Assembly (NCBI GenBank): GCA_963920665.1
Contig: OY987273.1
Span: 5,520,501 to 5,584,500, forward strand
DNA from: Straminergon stramineum
Lineage: Eukaryota > Streptophyta > Bryopsida > Hypnales > Calliergonaceae
DNA length: 64,000 bases
Direction of reading: 5' to 3'
Of this stretch, positions 33,679 through 46,423 are shown piece after piece. Each line of letters begins with the position of its first letter. Position 1 is the stretch's first letter. The translations under genes and the position numbers were made by a program. The notes under the pieces were generated by a model. The model saw only the letters and a list, made by a program, of their open reading frames with translations, was not told the DNA's origin and made no database searches.

Positions 33679-34702
33679 AAGGCAAACGCAATGGGCATCC
33701 ATGAAGGCCAAACTTTGAACTAATACATTTCCATTACCGAGGCAAGTTCATAGCCTAATTAAAATTAGCTTGAGCTAATGATGGTGTACAATTTGCCATC
33801 CGATTGTCAAAGTCAGACATCATCCCCATGATCGACAATCGGAATGTCTACTAGACAGCAATGACAGGTTTGGCAAGCCGTTGATAGGCTTGGGTACGAG
33901 GTGATGCACCGCCAAGCTTCATCATGACAAGAGGTAGTAGACAGAATCATGATGGGACTATCAATGGATTTAGGGTGTCGAGAAGACATCTGTAATGAAA
34001 TGTTAGTTTGCATGGCCTAAGGGGGGGACGGCCTTGTCGATCAATCAATCCTAAAGGCCGTTAGACGGACGATTGTGATGGACTTGGGCCAATTTACTTA
34101 GACTAGTAGACGTTCTAGGCAAGGATGGACTTTGTAGACAAAACCATGAAATGCAAATATTGGATGGCCATGCTAGATGCATTTTGCATGCACCAACACG
34201 ATTGTCCCACCTATCGTGTGGACTGGTTCGACGGAAGCAAATGGAAGACGGTCCATATGAATGCAAATGGGGGACGAGCTAGGTGGTTGCAAATGGAGGA
34301 CTGTCCACATGGATGCTAATGGGGGGCGGACATCGCGATAGGACCCGAAATTCCAAGTTCAGGGGAAAGCAATTTGGCCGAGGCATTGCATACATTTGAT
34401 TAAATTATTTGCAAGTATTGGAATTCATAAGAGACGTCAAAACCTGGTTTCAAGGTTTAGGGCCTGGGAAAACAAACACTGCAGAGGGGAGATAGTTGCA
34501 ACATGCCAACATACATAACAAGCAATATACAACAAAACACAAGTATGTGCAAAATCTTTTTTATTTCAATTGAATTTTTACAATAAACGAGAGTTATGAA
34601 GTTCCTTTAGAGGATCCGAGAATCCACACTATGTACATTGAATCCACTACTAACATCATCCATGATATTGGTGGCTAACATCACCAAATAATACTACTCT
34701 CA
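33679..34702. other. Spacer between the RING paralogs, non-coding
   Basis: Contains direct repetitions of gcaaatggaagacggtccatatga / gcaaatggaggactgtccacatg near 34235-34320 and gacgg-rich words. The block near 33850-34090 weakly resembles 37290-37480, consistent with tandem duplication of a unit of about 3.5 kb. Confidence 0.45.
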
Positions 34703-37118
34703 CTACCTTGAGCCCCCGCCACTAGTACTAGTACCATCATATCTAATGCACCTTGCACCAAGAGGAATTTCAAAGTCGGGTTTGAGGATGCCATGAATTA
34801 TGTTGTCATGAAGAAATTGTTGCAAATAGTTGCTGGATTGTAAGGAGTTCAAAATGCCCATTGCTTTATCATTGTAGGCCTCTTGGAAATAACTATAAAT
34901 GGCACTCAATTTGGATGCCTTGTGGAATGTCACTTCAGCTAAAGCTTGTGTTGCTTCCTCTTCTGACATTTCACTTAACAATCCTAGAGGTTCTCCTTCC
35001 GCATTGAATGTTAAGTCTCCTACGGGGTGCGGCACCCTTACAAAAACATCTTTGTCAAAGTCCCAATGTCCACCAACAAGGTGTGCAAAAAATATCGTCG
35101 TTGTTGCTCATTCTGTGAATGGATAGCCCTACCGCACCTCGTGATTGCCACTTTAGAGCCTAAATCCACTTGCCATATGTTTCTTGTGGGAAGGTGATGG
35201 CCGTGCCTGTTCCACTTCCAATACCACAATAAATTAGTTCCCCAAATTTGCTCCCTTTTGTATTTGGAACTGGGAAAGTTCTCTTTGTTGTATTCGTAAT
35301 GTTGAGGCATGTGTTTCTGCAAACCAAACATTTCGTACAAGCATCTATGAAAGGGGGCCTTGCACTCCGAGCACCTCCACTTCACGACCATCAACGGAAT
35401 CAAACATTGTGGATGAAAAATATGTCGACATGTTCCCAAACTCCATGCACCCTCTGGGCTAAAGGAATGAAGGCGAAGGCAACAGAGGAAACCATCTGTG
35501 ACAAAATTTGGCACATCAGACCACACGAGTGGAAACTCTCTATCCTGGGGGTGATGGAGCCAGGACTAGTGCCTCATTGTCTTAAATTGGAACTCCAAGT
35601 TCGGGTCAGCATTCTAGTCTATGCTACGATTGCCTTCATTTTCACGCAAATTTGGCGTGAACAACTCATTGAGCATTGGCCACGAAGTCAAGCCAAAAAT
35701 ACGGTTCTGTCCATCTCCAAATACTGAAGCTATTCTCCTCACTTCCCATTACATTTTCTTCGACTCATAGCGGGCTAAAATGCAAACCAACTTCATGCTA
35801 CTCAAATGCAGTTTCATATTGTTGTTTTCTGCCACTACTCTATCGAAGTTTGCTTCTAGCTTCTCGTGACAAGATTGGAGTTTGTCATACTTACCCATGG
35901 CGTTGGATAATTTGCTTATGACAAATACCAAATTCGCGACCTCTTCCTCAACATCCTCTATTTGTGCCCGCATTGCATTGAACGTGTCAAGGTCAATACC
36001 TAGTTCATCTCTTGTATATGGTTCTACAATAAGGGAAATTGGAGCCTAGGACCTCAATGTTCTAATCTCTTCCTCAAGAGCTTTGACCTTTTCTTTTTCA
36101 GTCTCTAACTCCTTCGCATGCTCCTCAATGGCTTGAGTCAATTGTTCTTGCAATTCATTTGACAATGCTTGCAACTGGATGAGCTCTTGAATCCCATGAC
36201 TTTCTTGAGGTTGTATATTCATGAATTCCACGACGAATGGCTCATTCAACATCGTAGGAGAAGAAGGCTGGCCTTCATCATGTTTAGGCATATCAAGCAA
36301 GCCTATCTCCAAAGGGCCAATGCAAGCGTTGCTCCAATCCATGGGCCCTTATTGCATGTCAAAAATGATGGGGGAAGCTTCATTCGACTCCACCATCACC
36401 GACCCTCCATCCACAACTACATTGTCATTTGGAGGAATGAAGTTGATCTTGCGGGGGTATTGCCCATGTCATCTTATTTGAGGGTATTTCTCTGAATCCA
36501 CTTCCTTCCCCAATATGACCTTAATGTATGCCATTTAGCACAATGCCAATGTGCCATCCTTCTTTGAGTTCTTTCCCCACCATAGTGCTCGCATGGTTTT
36601 AATCAATCTCTTCTTCAAGAGATTATTCTTACACAAGTTGAGTTTTGCCGTCCTAGACTTCATGTGAGTTTCGCAGCATTGTATGTCCCAATGCCTATTG
36701 ATGTGTGCCCAATCTACATATTTGGCACAAGGTGATTGGCTCCAAGGACATGGCTCACTCTCCCATCCAGTAGATGCCAACTGCTACACATTGTGGAATA
36801 CATCCCAGTCCACAATAGATTTGTTTCCCTTCCTCTTTAGGGGTTTTAAATTGTTCTCGTGCCTAGCATTTGGATTCTCTCGGTCCACCATAATCATGCT
36901 TGATGAGATCCCTTGAGATAGAAGGCAAGGCTTTCTACAAACCAAGGTTCGACCAACTTTAAGGGGTAGGTTCGTCCTCCAAAGAAAGCACTAGTTGCAC
37001 TATGAACTGCTGCGGTCGACTGCAATATTGGAATTACGAAGTCCATCCAACCCAAAGCAAAAAACACTGAGAAGATGATGTTAAATTTGCACACTGATCC
37101 TCTAGAGCTAGAAGGCAA
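34703..37118 (-). pseudogene. RING-finger plus coiled-coil protein, decayed (paralog II)
   Basis: 37118-36894 gives an open N-terminal piece (LGWMDFVIPILQSTAAVHSA). 36342-36046 and 35973-35749 give the coiled coil (LQALSNELQEQLTQAIEEHA ... EKVKALEEEIRTL, then LKLVCILARYES, written LSSMKLVCILARYESKKM here). 35526-35038 is an intact RING-like region: C ... C, GAWSLGTCRHIFHPQC, CSECKAPFHRCLYEMFGL, then a Trp-rich stretch WGTNLLWYWKWN. 35035-34703 is the C-terminal part (SEMSEEEATQALAEVTFH ... YLQQFLHDNIIHGILKPDFE). Segment order and sequence match paralog I. The Cys/His ligands are better preserved here, but frameshifts and stops between segments still rule out a full protein. Such families are usually spread by mobile elements, and I cannot name it more closely. 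Confidence 0.6.
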
Positions 37119-37980
37119 GGCTTTTGTAAACTAAGGTCCGACCAGGTCAAGAGAGAATGCAGTTGCTAATATGCAATGCAGTTCTCAAAAATGGAACTTA
37201 TACATGTTGTGTAAATTGAAGCAATTAAGGGGTGTAATCCATATCATTTCATGCTACTCAACGAGTCTTCATCTTCCATGCACACTGTCGAGATGGGATT
37301 AGTAGACCACCGATCGACGGTCGGTACGTGGAGTGGATGGTGGTGATAGACTCGGGAAGCCGTCATTAGCTTCAACAACTAATCATGTGCCATCAACAAG
37401 TTTAGGGTCAAATCATGCGTTGTCGACATGATTTATAGAAGGTAACGTGCAACGTCCTTTGACGGTAATGGACTTGAGGTTTGCAAAGTACGTCCCCTAA
37501 ATCATGTCAAATTGGATGGCCACATTCAACGGTTCCCACAGAGTGTGGACAGTCCACTTCAAATAGGCCAACCCATAGGACCTCATGGGCGAGACGAGGC
37601 CACAGACCCAGTAAACAGAACTATATGACGAACCGAGCAGACAAAATGAGGCGACGGATCTAGAGGATGGAACGAGGGGACGGACCTAGAGGAAAGAATG
37701 AGGCAATGGACAAAAGCAACGAAACACCATGGCGACGGACCAGAGGACGGAACGAGGGGACGGACCTAGAGGAAAGAATGAGGCAATGGACAAAAGCAAT
37801 GAAACACCATGGCGACGGACCAGAGGACCGGATCCACAAAGATTACATAGTCCTAACATTAAAATGAACATTATAGAAATTTTGAAAAGACAAGTGTATA
37901 TGCAATGCCAATAAATTATCATTTAGAAAGAAGGTGATAATTTATATTGTGCATGTGTAGTGCCTAAGTGCCTATACATA
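37119..37980. repeat. Non-coding, with a perfect-looking 80-bp tandem duplication at 37669-37828
   Basis: The unit starting ggaacgaggggacggaccta occurs at 37669-37748 and 37749-37828 with a single visible difference (caacga versus caatga), so the duplication is recent. Flanking DNA is gacgg-rich before it and AT-rich after it, up to the LTR at 37981. Confidence 0.8.
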
Positions 37981-38919
37981 TGTTGTACGCTCAGAGGAGC
38001 TTAAGTATCCTTATAACACCAAAACGTTGTAAAACGACTCGAAATATCATCCCAAGGGATTCTAGACTGTTGCTGCAAGTCGAGATTATCCGTTTTATCG
38101 ACTTAAGCACTTTTTCCACTTACTTTCTCTCTTTTCCGGATCTTTACCTTTCCAGAATCCAATCCGGATCCACTCCTTTTTGGAATCTAGTTTTGTCTTC
38201 TCTCACACACATTGTGTCGTACATGTAGCGGGTAGTAAATACCATTTACAACACTAAAACGTGTAAACTAACTTGAAATATCGTCCCAAGGGATTCTAGT
38301 ATGTTGCTGCAAGCCTAGATTATCCGTTCTACCAACTTAAGCACTCTTTTTACTTCTTTTCTCTTTTTCCGGATTACTATCTTTTTGGAATCCAATCCGG
38401 ATCCACTCCCTTCCGGAATCCGAATTCATAATTTCACACACACACTAGTTTTTGGTACCTCTATTTTACCCTTAGAGGGTCCGCCTTTAATTGTATAGAG
38501 GGGTAGGGACTCACCACTCATATTCCTCACACACTCTTCTCTTCTCTAATCTTCTCAACACCCATTTAGACCAACTGTTGCACTAGATCAACTCGGAAAT
38601 ACTCTCACAACTTCCCGGATGTCCAATCCGGAAGGAAGGTCACATAGAGCTGCTTCTAGACTTTTCCACTACAACAATAGACCAATAGAAACTGGAACTG
38701 ATATAAGGATTGTAAGTTGTTTGCTAGATTGATCCTAGAGTTTGGTTGACCTTCTGCTAAGTGGTATGGGGATTTCTTCCACTAGCGGTTGCTTATCTCT
38801 GCATAGAACCCTCCCTGGTATTCCGGACCTGCACCCACATCACTCCTAATTGGATTCCTATAATAGTGTTTTAAAGGCACGTGCTCAAAACCAAAATCAC
38901 AAGTCTAGACTACGTCACA
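37981..38919 (-). repeat. 3' LTR of copy 2
   Basis: Starts TGTGACGTAG on the minus strand (38919) and ends TACAACA (37981). It is longer than the copy 1 LTR because a segment containing gggattctag, gttgctgcaag and gattatccgt is present twice. Confidence 0.6.
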
Positions 38920-41343
38920 AATGATCCTCACATCTCAGATCCATGTTCCCTCAAATCCAGATTCTTCCTTTCCTACTCCTCTCTTACACTTCCACACTCA
39001 CATGACAATACCAGAAAGCTAGATAAACGACAAATCAATTCCTAAGGGTCCACTTTGGTGGCTCACATTAAAAAAAGGATAACAAGATTAAAACTATAAT
39101 GCTAGGATGGAATGAGAGGCAACAAACCTGCCCCTCACTTAAAAACTCAAAACATCCCAAGCCAAAAAGGCCAAAAAGACACCTGGAAATCTAGGTGACC
39201 ACTCACAGACTTCCCGAGAAACTCGTAAAATTCAGATCCTACAAATCCGGAACCTAGGCCCACGTTTGGAAACTTGGATCCGATTCAAAACTCAAATCCT
39301 AACTACCTAAAATCCTAACTACTTCGCCTTTCGCACCTTCTTTTGGCTACTCCCGCCTTAACTTGCTAGTGCCCGCGTGGATGACCTCGGAGTTGCTTTT
39401 GGAGTTGCCTTCACTGGTGTCATCCTCAATGCTGCCCGGGTCTGGATCTTCCAGATTTCTGGAGGAGGGTATTCCCCTTCTTCCTCCTCTTCATCTTTCG
39501 ATCCAGTTCGGTACTCCTCTTCCTTAGATTTCTCAATCTGAGTGATTTCCCTTTCATCTTCCTCGCCTCGAGACGTCTCATCCAATATGATGAGGTCCAT
39601 CTCCTTCCTTGGTTGTTGTTGCTGCAGCATGTGCTCGAATCCTTTCGGATGGGTCCAAGCCAGATTCAGTAGTCCTTCGATCCGATCCACTAGTTCACCA
39701 TGGGTTTGTGTGCAAGGTGTCTAAAGTGGCTCCTTCTTCGGAAGGTGGAATATTGGGATAGGTGGCTGTGAGCCCTCAAGTTGGCACTTGGAACTCAGGG
39801 TTTTCTTTTTTTTGTTTTAGTCAGTATTTTAGCATAACTATATGCAAAAATGCATAAAAAGAGTGTTTGAGTGGTATTTGGTAGAAGTCCCTACCAATAC
39901 AGTGAGGGGTCATCTTAGAAGTGTAGAGTATATAAAATACTCAAATTTTATACTTCTAAAGCCTAGTTGAGAGTCTGAGAGGTCGACTAAGTGTTTCCGA
40001 GAGAACTAAGGGTTTGAGTGTTAGCCAGTCCTAGTAGTTGTCCATGTTAAACTAAGTCTTACAATGGCATGTGACAAGCTGGCTAAGTCTATTTTAGGTC
40101 TAAAGAATCTAGTATAGGTCACCATCCAATTCGTAAAGAATTTGGATTGGTAAAGTTCTTATTTGCAGATAACTTATAGAAGAATTATCCAATCTGCAAA
40201 TAAAGTGATGGGAGAGCGACCGGAGTATGAAGAAAGGTGCTTTTATTCTAAAAGCAAGCCAAGAGCCGACATTGGAGCCGGTTGTTCCAAGATTCCCCAA
40301 TACAAGAATAATTTCCCCCTCGGGCGGAAATTAAAAGGGAATTGCTAATTTTAGCTTCCCTATTAATAGTGCAAAGTGAAATGTAATGTTGCACTTTGGT
40401 TTTGGGAGTTTCCTAGAAGCTACCCAAAAAGTTTCGGAATTTTTCTGAAACTATTACAATGACTCCATGGGAAGTCAACTGCATTTAGACATGGTCGTAA
40501 ATTCCTAGGAATTACCCATGTTGTAGTAAAATCCCACTAAAAATTAGGATAGAGTGTTGTGTGCTAATAAAGCGCTCCGCAAAGTTTGAAGACATTCTGA
40601 CATTCCTAGGTACCAGAATCGGCAACGATAGTAGACTTTTGAAGAATTTACAACTTTACGGCGGGTTGACCGGCGTACCAGGAGATGGCGGTGTCCAAAT
40701 GACATGAATGAGGGGTCTTTTCTTACTCCCATGAACCTTCTAAGTATCCCTAGCTAGATGGTTTCCTCAAAAGAAACAAATTCCAAAAATTCAGGTTTTC
40801 ACCTTTCTTTGGAGTTACCGTAAGTTGATTTTACACTTACAAAGGGCTAGGAAGAAGGGGGTAGGGGGTCCCCTAGGCTAATTTGGGTCTTCTAAACATA
40901 ATGGCGCAATCGTTTTTCAATTTGGAGTTGTTCCCTAGAAGATAGGAAGGGTCCAGTAGTAGGTTTGACTTTTTTATAGTAATTTGTGGTAATTCAAAGT
41001 TAATTTCGCAAATATCTTTTGGAAAATTGAAGATTGGATTTGGTTAAGACCTCTTTTCTTGCGTAACAATCCATCTTTTGTTTAAAGAAAGACAATTTAG
41101 AAATACTTTGGGTTAATTAGCAAAATATCTAGGTTAATTAGGGTTATTTTCAAAATATCTTTGGGGAAAGATCTTGGATTTGATTTAGCCAAGATTTATT
41201 AGCTAAATGGAGAGGGTTCTAGAGAATTCCTCCATTAAACAAAGATTATTTTGGAATTACATTAGGGTAGTTTAGGAAATATCTCGGGATCAAAAGTAAA
41301 TGTTTTTCCACTGACAATTTACCAGAGAGGGGCCTGGAGCGAG

Positions 41344-41350
41344 TATAAAA
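41344..41350 (+). promoter_or_regulatory. TATA box of the solo LTR (TATAAAA)
   Basis: GAGTATAAAAGGCCC is a strong plant TATA box followed within 30-40 bp by a pyrimidine-rich stretch (ctcatttctctttttcc) suitable for a transcription start. Its position about 1.58 kb into the 4.7-kb LTR would separate U3 from R-U5 in plus orientation. Confidence 0.55.
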
Positions 41351-42543
41351 GGCCCTTCCCTCGAGGTTGTCGGGACCCTCATTTCTCTTTTTCCTTGGTA
41401 CTAACACTTTGTCAGACCAAAACCTCATTCTTATATCTAACCTTTGCTTTTGTGCTACCGGCGTGGTCGGAGCACTGATCCAGGTCGAGATCCGACCTAA
41501 GTTTCATTCTAATTCTTGATTTGCACACTTTGAAGGACGAGAGGGTCCCTTCAAAGTGATTTCTATTTGATTTTGTTAAGCTCTTGAGGCTAAGCCTCCA
41601 TTTTCTTTGAATTGTGAGAGTTTTGGAAGGGATAGACCTCCAAACTCTAATTTCGTTTAAGATTTCCTGAATACTAACAAATTGTGCTCATTACAACAGA
41701 ATTTGGTATTAATATATTTAAGGCGGTGAAGCTTGACTTTACCAAAAGTTTATTAAACCAACCCCTGCCCAAAATTCGTTGTATAACGAAGATTGGGACT
41801 TTAATTGCTAAAGTTCGGTTTAAACGCTGTCATGCGTACCTCCTTTAGTGATTAAATTTGGAAACTTGGAAATTTTAGAGAATTAATCTTTAAATTTCGG
41901 TTTAAACACTGTCATGTGTACCTCCTTTAAAGATTGACTTTCAAAATACTAAAATTTAATCTTTGACACCGTGTTCACCTGGGGTTGCCCCCGCACGGTG
42001 AAGCTTTGACTTTGAAAGATTTGAAATTAACACTTGGGAAATTTCCTTAGTGCATGTTTCGAAAAATGCTTTGCAGGAGTAGTGATTAGGAACATTTTAA
42101 GGTAGGAAAAAGTAGTCAAAATTGCTTAGTTTGAATTCTTGATAAAACCCTTAGTAGTAGTTAGAGAAAACCAAGATTTAGATTAGTTTCCCTTTAGTTA
42201 GAGTCATTTAAATTATCTTAGAAAGAGATTTTTAGCTTAGAATACTTAGTTGTTTAGTTTTAACCTTTTCCCAAAAATCCCCAAAAAATTAGATTGTTAG
42301 TTTAGAAATTAAGAAGTTCCCAAAATTCCCTAAAAATTAATTAGTGTTAGAGTTAATTAAGTCTGAAAATTAATTCCATTTATTAGTGTGGCCATAAAGG
42401 AAGGAGAATCAAAGCTGTGATTCAATAACTAATACGGAAGACCAAAACCAGGGGTCTTACTAGCTAACCAGTTGATTTAAACTCATTAGACTGCAGTCCA
42501 GCAAGTTCAAAATCGGGAGAGACAGGGAGGCCGATTCAGTAGA

Positions 42544-42834
42544 GTGAGCAGGACAGTCGGCAGAGGTGAACCAATCGCGCCGCGCCACGTGTCAGGCATG
42601 ACACGGATTAACAACGGGGTCGTGAGGGGAACGACCAACGGAGTGGTGCCACGTGGCTCGACAAGCCGGGGTCCGGGGAGCTCAGCTCGACCAGGGTTCA
42701 AGGAGACCAGCTCGACGGGGTCCAGGGAGCTCAATTCGACAGGAGTCCAAGGAGTTCAACCCGATCAAAGTCCAGGGAGTTCAATCAGTACAGAACTGAA
42801 GCAAAGACTGACAAAACAACCCTTGATTTATAAG
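42544..42834 (+). other. Possible exon ending at an AAG/GTGAGA donor, inside the solo LTR
   Basis: A GC-rich open frame from ATG 42544 (Arg/Gly/Ser-rich, with imperfect repeats of ggtccagggagctca at 42668-42790) ends at a textbook donor TATAAG/GTGAGA. A second short open piece, ATG 43418 to about 43498 (GYYETIHLVIFEDSTIDHF), ends at AAG/GTACGT. Together they look like spliced 5' leader exons of a transcript starting at the TATA box, but coding is unproven. Confidence 0.25.
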
Positions 42835-45800
42835 GTGAGATTTTAAAACACTCCAAGAATTATTATAACTTAGTAAAGGTCTAAACAAGGTACCTTCAAA
42901 TCGCCACACTCACACACTTCTTGAGAAACAAAGAACAATGAATCGACATAACAAATGAGAGTTGAAGAAGTTGAAATGAAAGGTTAGAGACGAAAGGAAG
43001 AAGAAGAAGAAAAGGAATCTAGATAATTAATGAGGTGAGAATCGTTTGAATTTGATTTTATTCTAATTACTATTCACTAAGTTGTTGGTTAGTCATTGAT
43101 TAGGATTCTTTTAGGAATTAGAAGGCTAGGCTTTGGTTAGGTTTTGTTTTGTTAGGCTTAATAAGACAAATGGATAAAGACAAAATGCCAACTAATATCT
43201 TTTGAAAGATTAGGAAATTACAAAATAATTAGGATTTATTAGATTTGATTTGATTTAGTGGATTTAAAAGGTTTTGAGGTATTAAAATAATTTCTAATTA
43301 TTTTAAATACAACCAAAATTAATAAAATTCCATAACCATTAGTAGGAAAAGAAAAATTGAAATTAAAAAACAACATCGAACAAGAATTGATTTCAAATGG
43401 CGTGATGAAATAGCGAAATGGAGGATGGAGCGGGATACTACGAAACCATTCACCTCGTGATCTTCGAGGACAGTACGATCGATCACTTCATGGAAAAGGT
43501 ACGTTAAACTTCTTTTTATTTCCTTTCTTTTAATTTCAATTTGATTTAAATCTCACTTGACAAAATAAACCATTGGAAAATTTAGGAAAATTAGAAAAGA
43601 AAATTAACATTTAAGATTAAAATTGTTTGTTTAGAATAAAAAATAATTAATGAATGAAATTTCACTCCTTAGACTTTTAAAACAAATTTCATTCATTAAT
43701 AATTTTTTAAGAATTAGTTTTTAGTATTTTACCTTGTTGGAAAGGTAATTTCTGAATTTCCATAAAACCCTAAAAATACTAATTTTAGAATAGAAAATTT
43801 AGTTTACGATAGATTGGAAGATAATTAAAAAGAATTTCTAAAGAATCTTCAAGGAATCATTTAAATTAGGAATCAATTAGGGAATCTTTTGAAGATTCCA
43901 GAACCTCTTTTCATTTAAAAAATACTTTAATTTTAAGTGAGAAAAGGTTGGATGAAGTTTGATTTCAATTTGGATGAAATTCTTTAATTAGTAGTCAAAT
44001 TAGATTTCGTCTTAGAATTAGGTCACTAACATAACTAAAAACTTAACCCTAAAATTTAGATTTATTTCGAGTAGTTTTACTATTTTTAATTTGTGGATGA
44101 AGGTTGTGATGTAGTTTAGGGATCAATACTTCATCCATTCATTTCTTTTATTAGAAAAGTCAGAATTTAACTTGCTTTACGATTTTGGAAAAGGCAAATT
44201 ACATTCTATAAAGTAGGTTAGATTGATGTTAGTTTGGATTTATCTTTTGATTAGTTATTTGATTTAGTTAACCATAGTTTAGAATTAGGATTTAAATGAT
44301 TTAAGTTCAATTTGGATATTTAAAAACAAAGTGTCCATTGCTTGGAAGGCGCGAATTGAACTTAGATTAAGAGCACCCTAAAGAAATTGATTTAACTAGC
44401 CGTTAGAACCCGTGTGCATGTTTTAACTCGAAGGGTGGAGTTTAAAACACTCACAGTGGCAAAACCGTAATCTCCGGCGGTGCTAACTCCCATGTTGCTT
44501 CCGGCTGCTTACTTGGTTCGAGTGCTGTCTTCACACTCCCCCAGATTGTCTTCTCGAGTTGTGTGGAGAAGGGTTCCGTCGAATGCTGGAGAGTTTCCCG
44601 CGGGGGTTCCAGTCTAGACGGTAGTGGCATTAAGGCAGTTAGCTTTATTGGAGTTTCTGTGTCAAAGTGGATCTCCAAAAAGCTGGACAAGTCCATGACA
44701 AGGTCCGGATCAATCCGTCTGAGCAGCTGACGCATCTCCTTCAAAGTAGACTCCATCCTCGAGGAGCAGTCTACTAGGATCTGGATCACCTTAGATCCGG
44801 TAAGGTGCCCTTCCTCTACAAGCCGGTTTTATATGAGAGCCGCCTTCATTACAAGGTCTGCCGGCTTGTCCACTAACCCGGATAGGTTCTTGACGAGCTG
44901 CAAGACTTCCTTCTCCCTTTGCTTTGCTGCGGCCATCTCTCCTTGAGCCCAGCTTAGTCTAGCTTGAAGATCCGCCTTCTCCTTCTTCAGGCCTTCAATC
45001 TACTTTTCCTTCTTCTCTAGTGCTTCCGGATTTGGAAGTTTCTTCAACGCATCGAGGATGTCTTCTAGCTTCGTCTTCAACTCCCGACTCATCCTCCTTA
45101 GCAAATCCACCAAGTTCTCGTGGTACTCATGAGCTTGTAGTACCTAGTTGAACTGAGTCTTGAAGAATTTAAATATGCCTCCTTTTGCTGGAATCTTCTC
45201 TTGAGTTGGAAGCTTCCCCCATGAAGCCGGATCGGTGGACTTCCTTCGCCCTCAATTTAGAAACTGCTCCTCCACTTCCGAATCCTCTTCCTCCTTAATC
45301 AACGGCTGCTCCGCCTCTACTTCTTGTGTGAGGTTGTATTGCAGGATGGTAGATCCAGTATTGTACTCTACCATTTCCACATCACTCAGAAGCTTTGCGT
45401 GGTGGTAGAGGTGGAACAAATAAGGACCAATGGGGTTGGTCTTAGCTTTCCCTACGTCGGTGGCAAGCTTGGAGACTACTGCTCCAATAACCTTACCCCA
45501 ATTTACTAGCCTACCCTCCATAGCACCAAAGATGGTGTTTGCTACCGTAACCATAACCTGGGTAGGCTTTTCCGGATATAGGATGGGGATCAAGAATTCT
45601 AGAACCCACTTCTGCCTTGCATCTAGGCAGTCGCTGATAGCATACCCTTCCTTAGAATGGGCTGCATTTTTAAACTTCCCTATTGCAAACTTATCCGTCT
45701 AGGAGGCTAATCCAGATCCCTTCTTGGGAAATCCGTAAACCTTGGCCCAGACCTCATCAGTCCAAGTTTCGGGTCGCCCCCTCACTGTCAACTCGTACTA

Positions 45801-46423
45801 TTTCGAGGCACCTACAATAAACTCCTGAATCATCTTATTATTCTTTACAGTCCATGGCCTCAAGAACAGCCTAGCACACCCTATCTCACTCAGATCATCC
45901 TCCAGTTGTGACCACTCTCTCAACCTTTCCGGAGTGGTTGGACAAACCATCTACCCCATCACCAATGGTTTCCGGATATCCCCTTCCACCATTGCAAACT
46001 AAAGACTTAGACCGAGATTTGGACAGTTAGTAGCTCCTGAAGCGTTCACTAACTCACCACTCTTTCTCTCAACTATACACGCACAAAACAGTTGTAGAAG
46101 AAAGAAGAAGAACAAATGAGAGTGGCGGGGTTAAGTACCCATCATCTTACCAACCGTTATTGAAGCGGACCGTTTACCCGTAACGGATCCCTATTTTCCT
46201 AGGCTGGAAGTCTAGACCGTAGGTTGTTGCTATCCAGGTTTTTGGAATCCAGTTCCGTCCTAGATCTCTTTATGGATTACCTAGAGCATCCTCTTAGTCT
46301 TAATGAGATGTTTAGGCTAAGAGGGTTCTAATCCTTTTTGCCTATTAGAAATTTTGAAAAATTCTATGTAATTATAGACTCTTAAATACTAACCTAGTGA
46401 TATCCAGGATTATGGCTCGCGAC

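Larger units (their letters stand above)
39767..44455 (+). mobile_element. 4689-bp solo LTR with GTGGC target duplication
   Basis: Ends are TGTGAG and CTCACA, that is, TG...CA with a 6-bp inverted repeat, flanked by the 5-bp duplication GTGGC (39762-39766 and 44456-44460). The uninterrupted sequence exists in copy 1 near 3146-3160, so the empty site is known from the same window. TG...CA ends with a 5-bp duplication indicate retroviral-type integrase. No reverse transcriptase or integrase frame and no pair of internal direct repeats were found, so I read it as one very long LTR left after recombination, plus orientation because of the TATA box at 41344. Unusually long LTRs of this size are known for Ogre/Tat-type plant elements. 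A non-LTR cargo interpretation cannot be excluded. Confidence 0.7.
39319..45992 (-). pseudogene. Gag-like coiled-coil protein, decayed (copy 2, interrupted)
   Basis: Same protein as at 1609-3588. The first two thirds lie at 45992-44456 and the rest at 39766-39319. Conserved blocks include LVNWGKVIGAVVSKLATDVG, NPIGPYLFHLYHHAKLL, VIQILVDCSSRMESTLKEM and EPSKQPEATWELAPPEITVL before the break, and RIEGLLNLAWTHPKGFEHML after it. The copy retains Trp or Gln codons at sites that are TAG in copy 1 (for example EVWAK and ITQIEK), so it serves as an internal reference for the decay. It has its own stops (for example TAA in the ALI-stop-NRL stretch near 44830) and cannot encode a full protein. Confidence 0.6.

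Noticed and set aside
35248..35727. 159-codon plus frame
   Set aside because: It is antisense to the RING finger of paralog II, whose Cys/His spacing on the minus strand is convincing.
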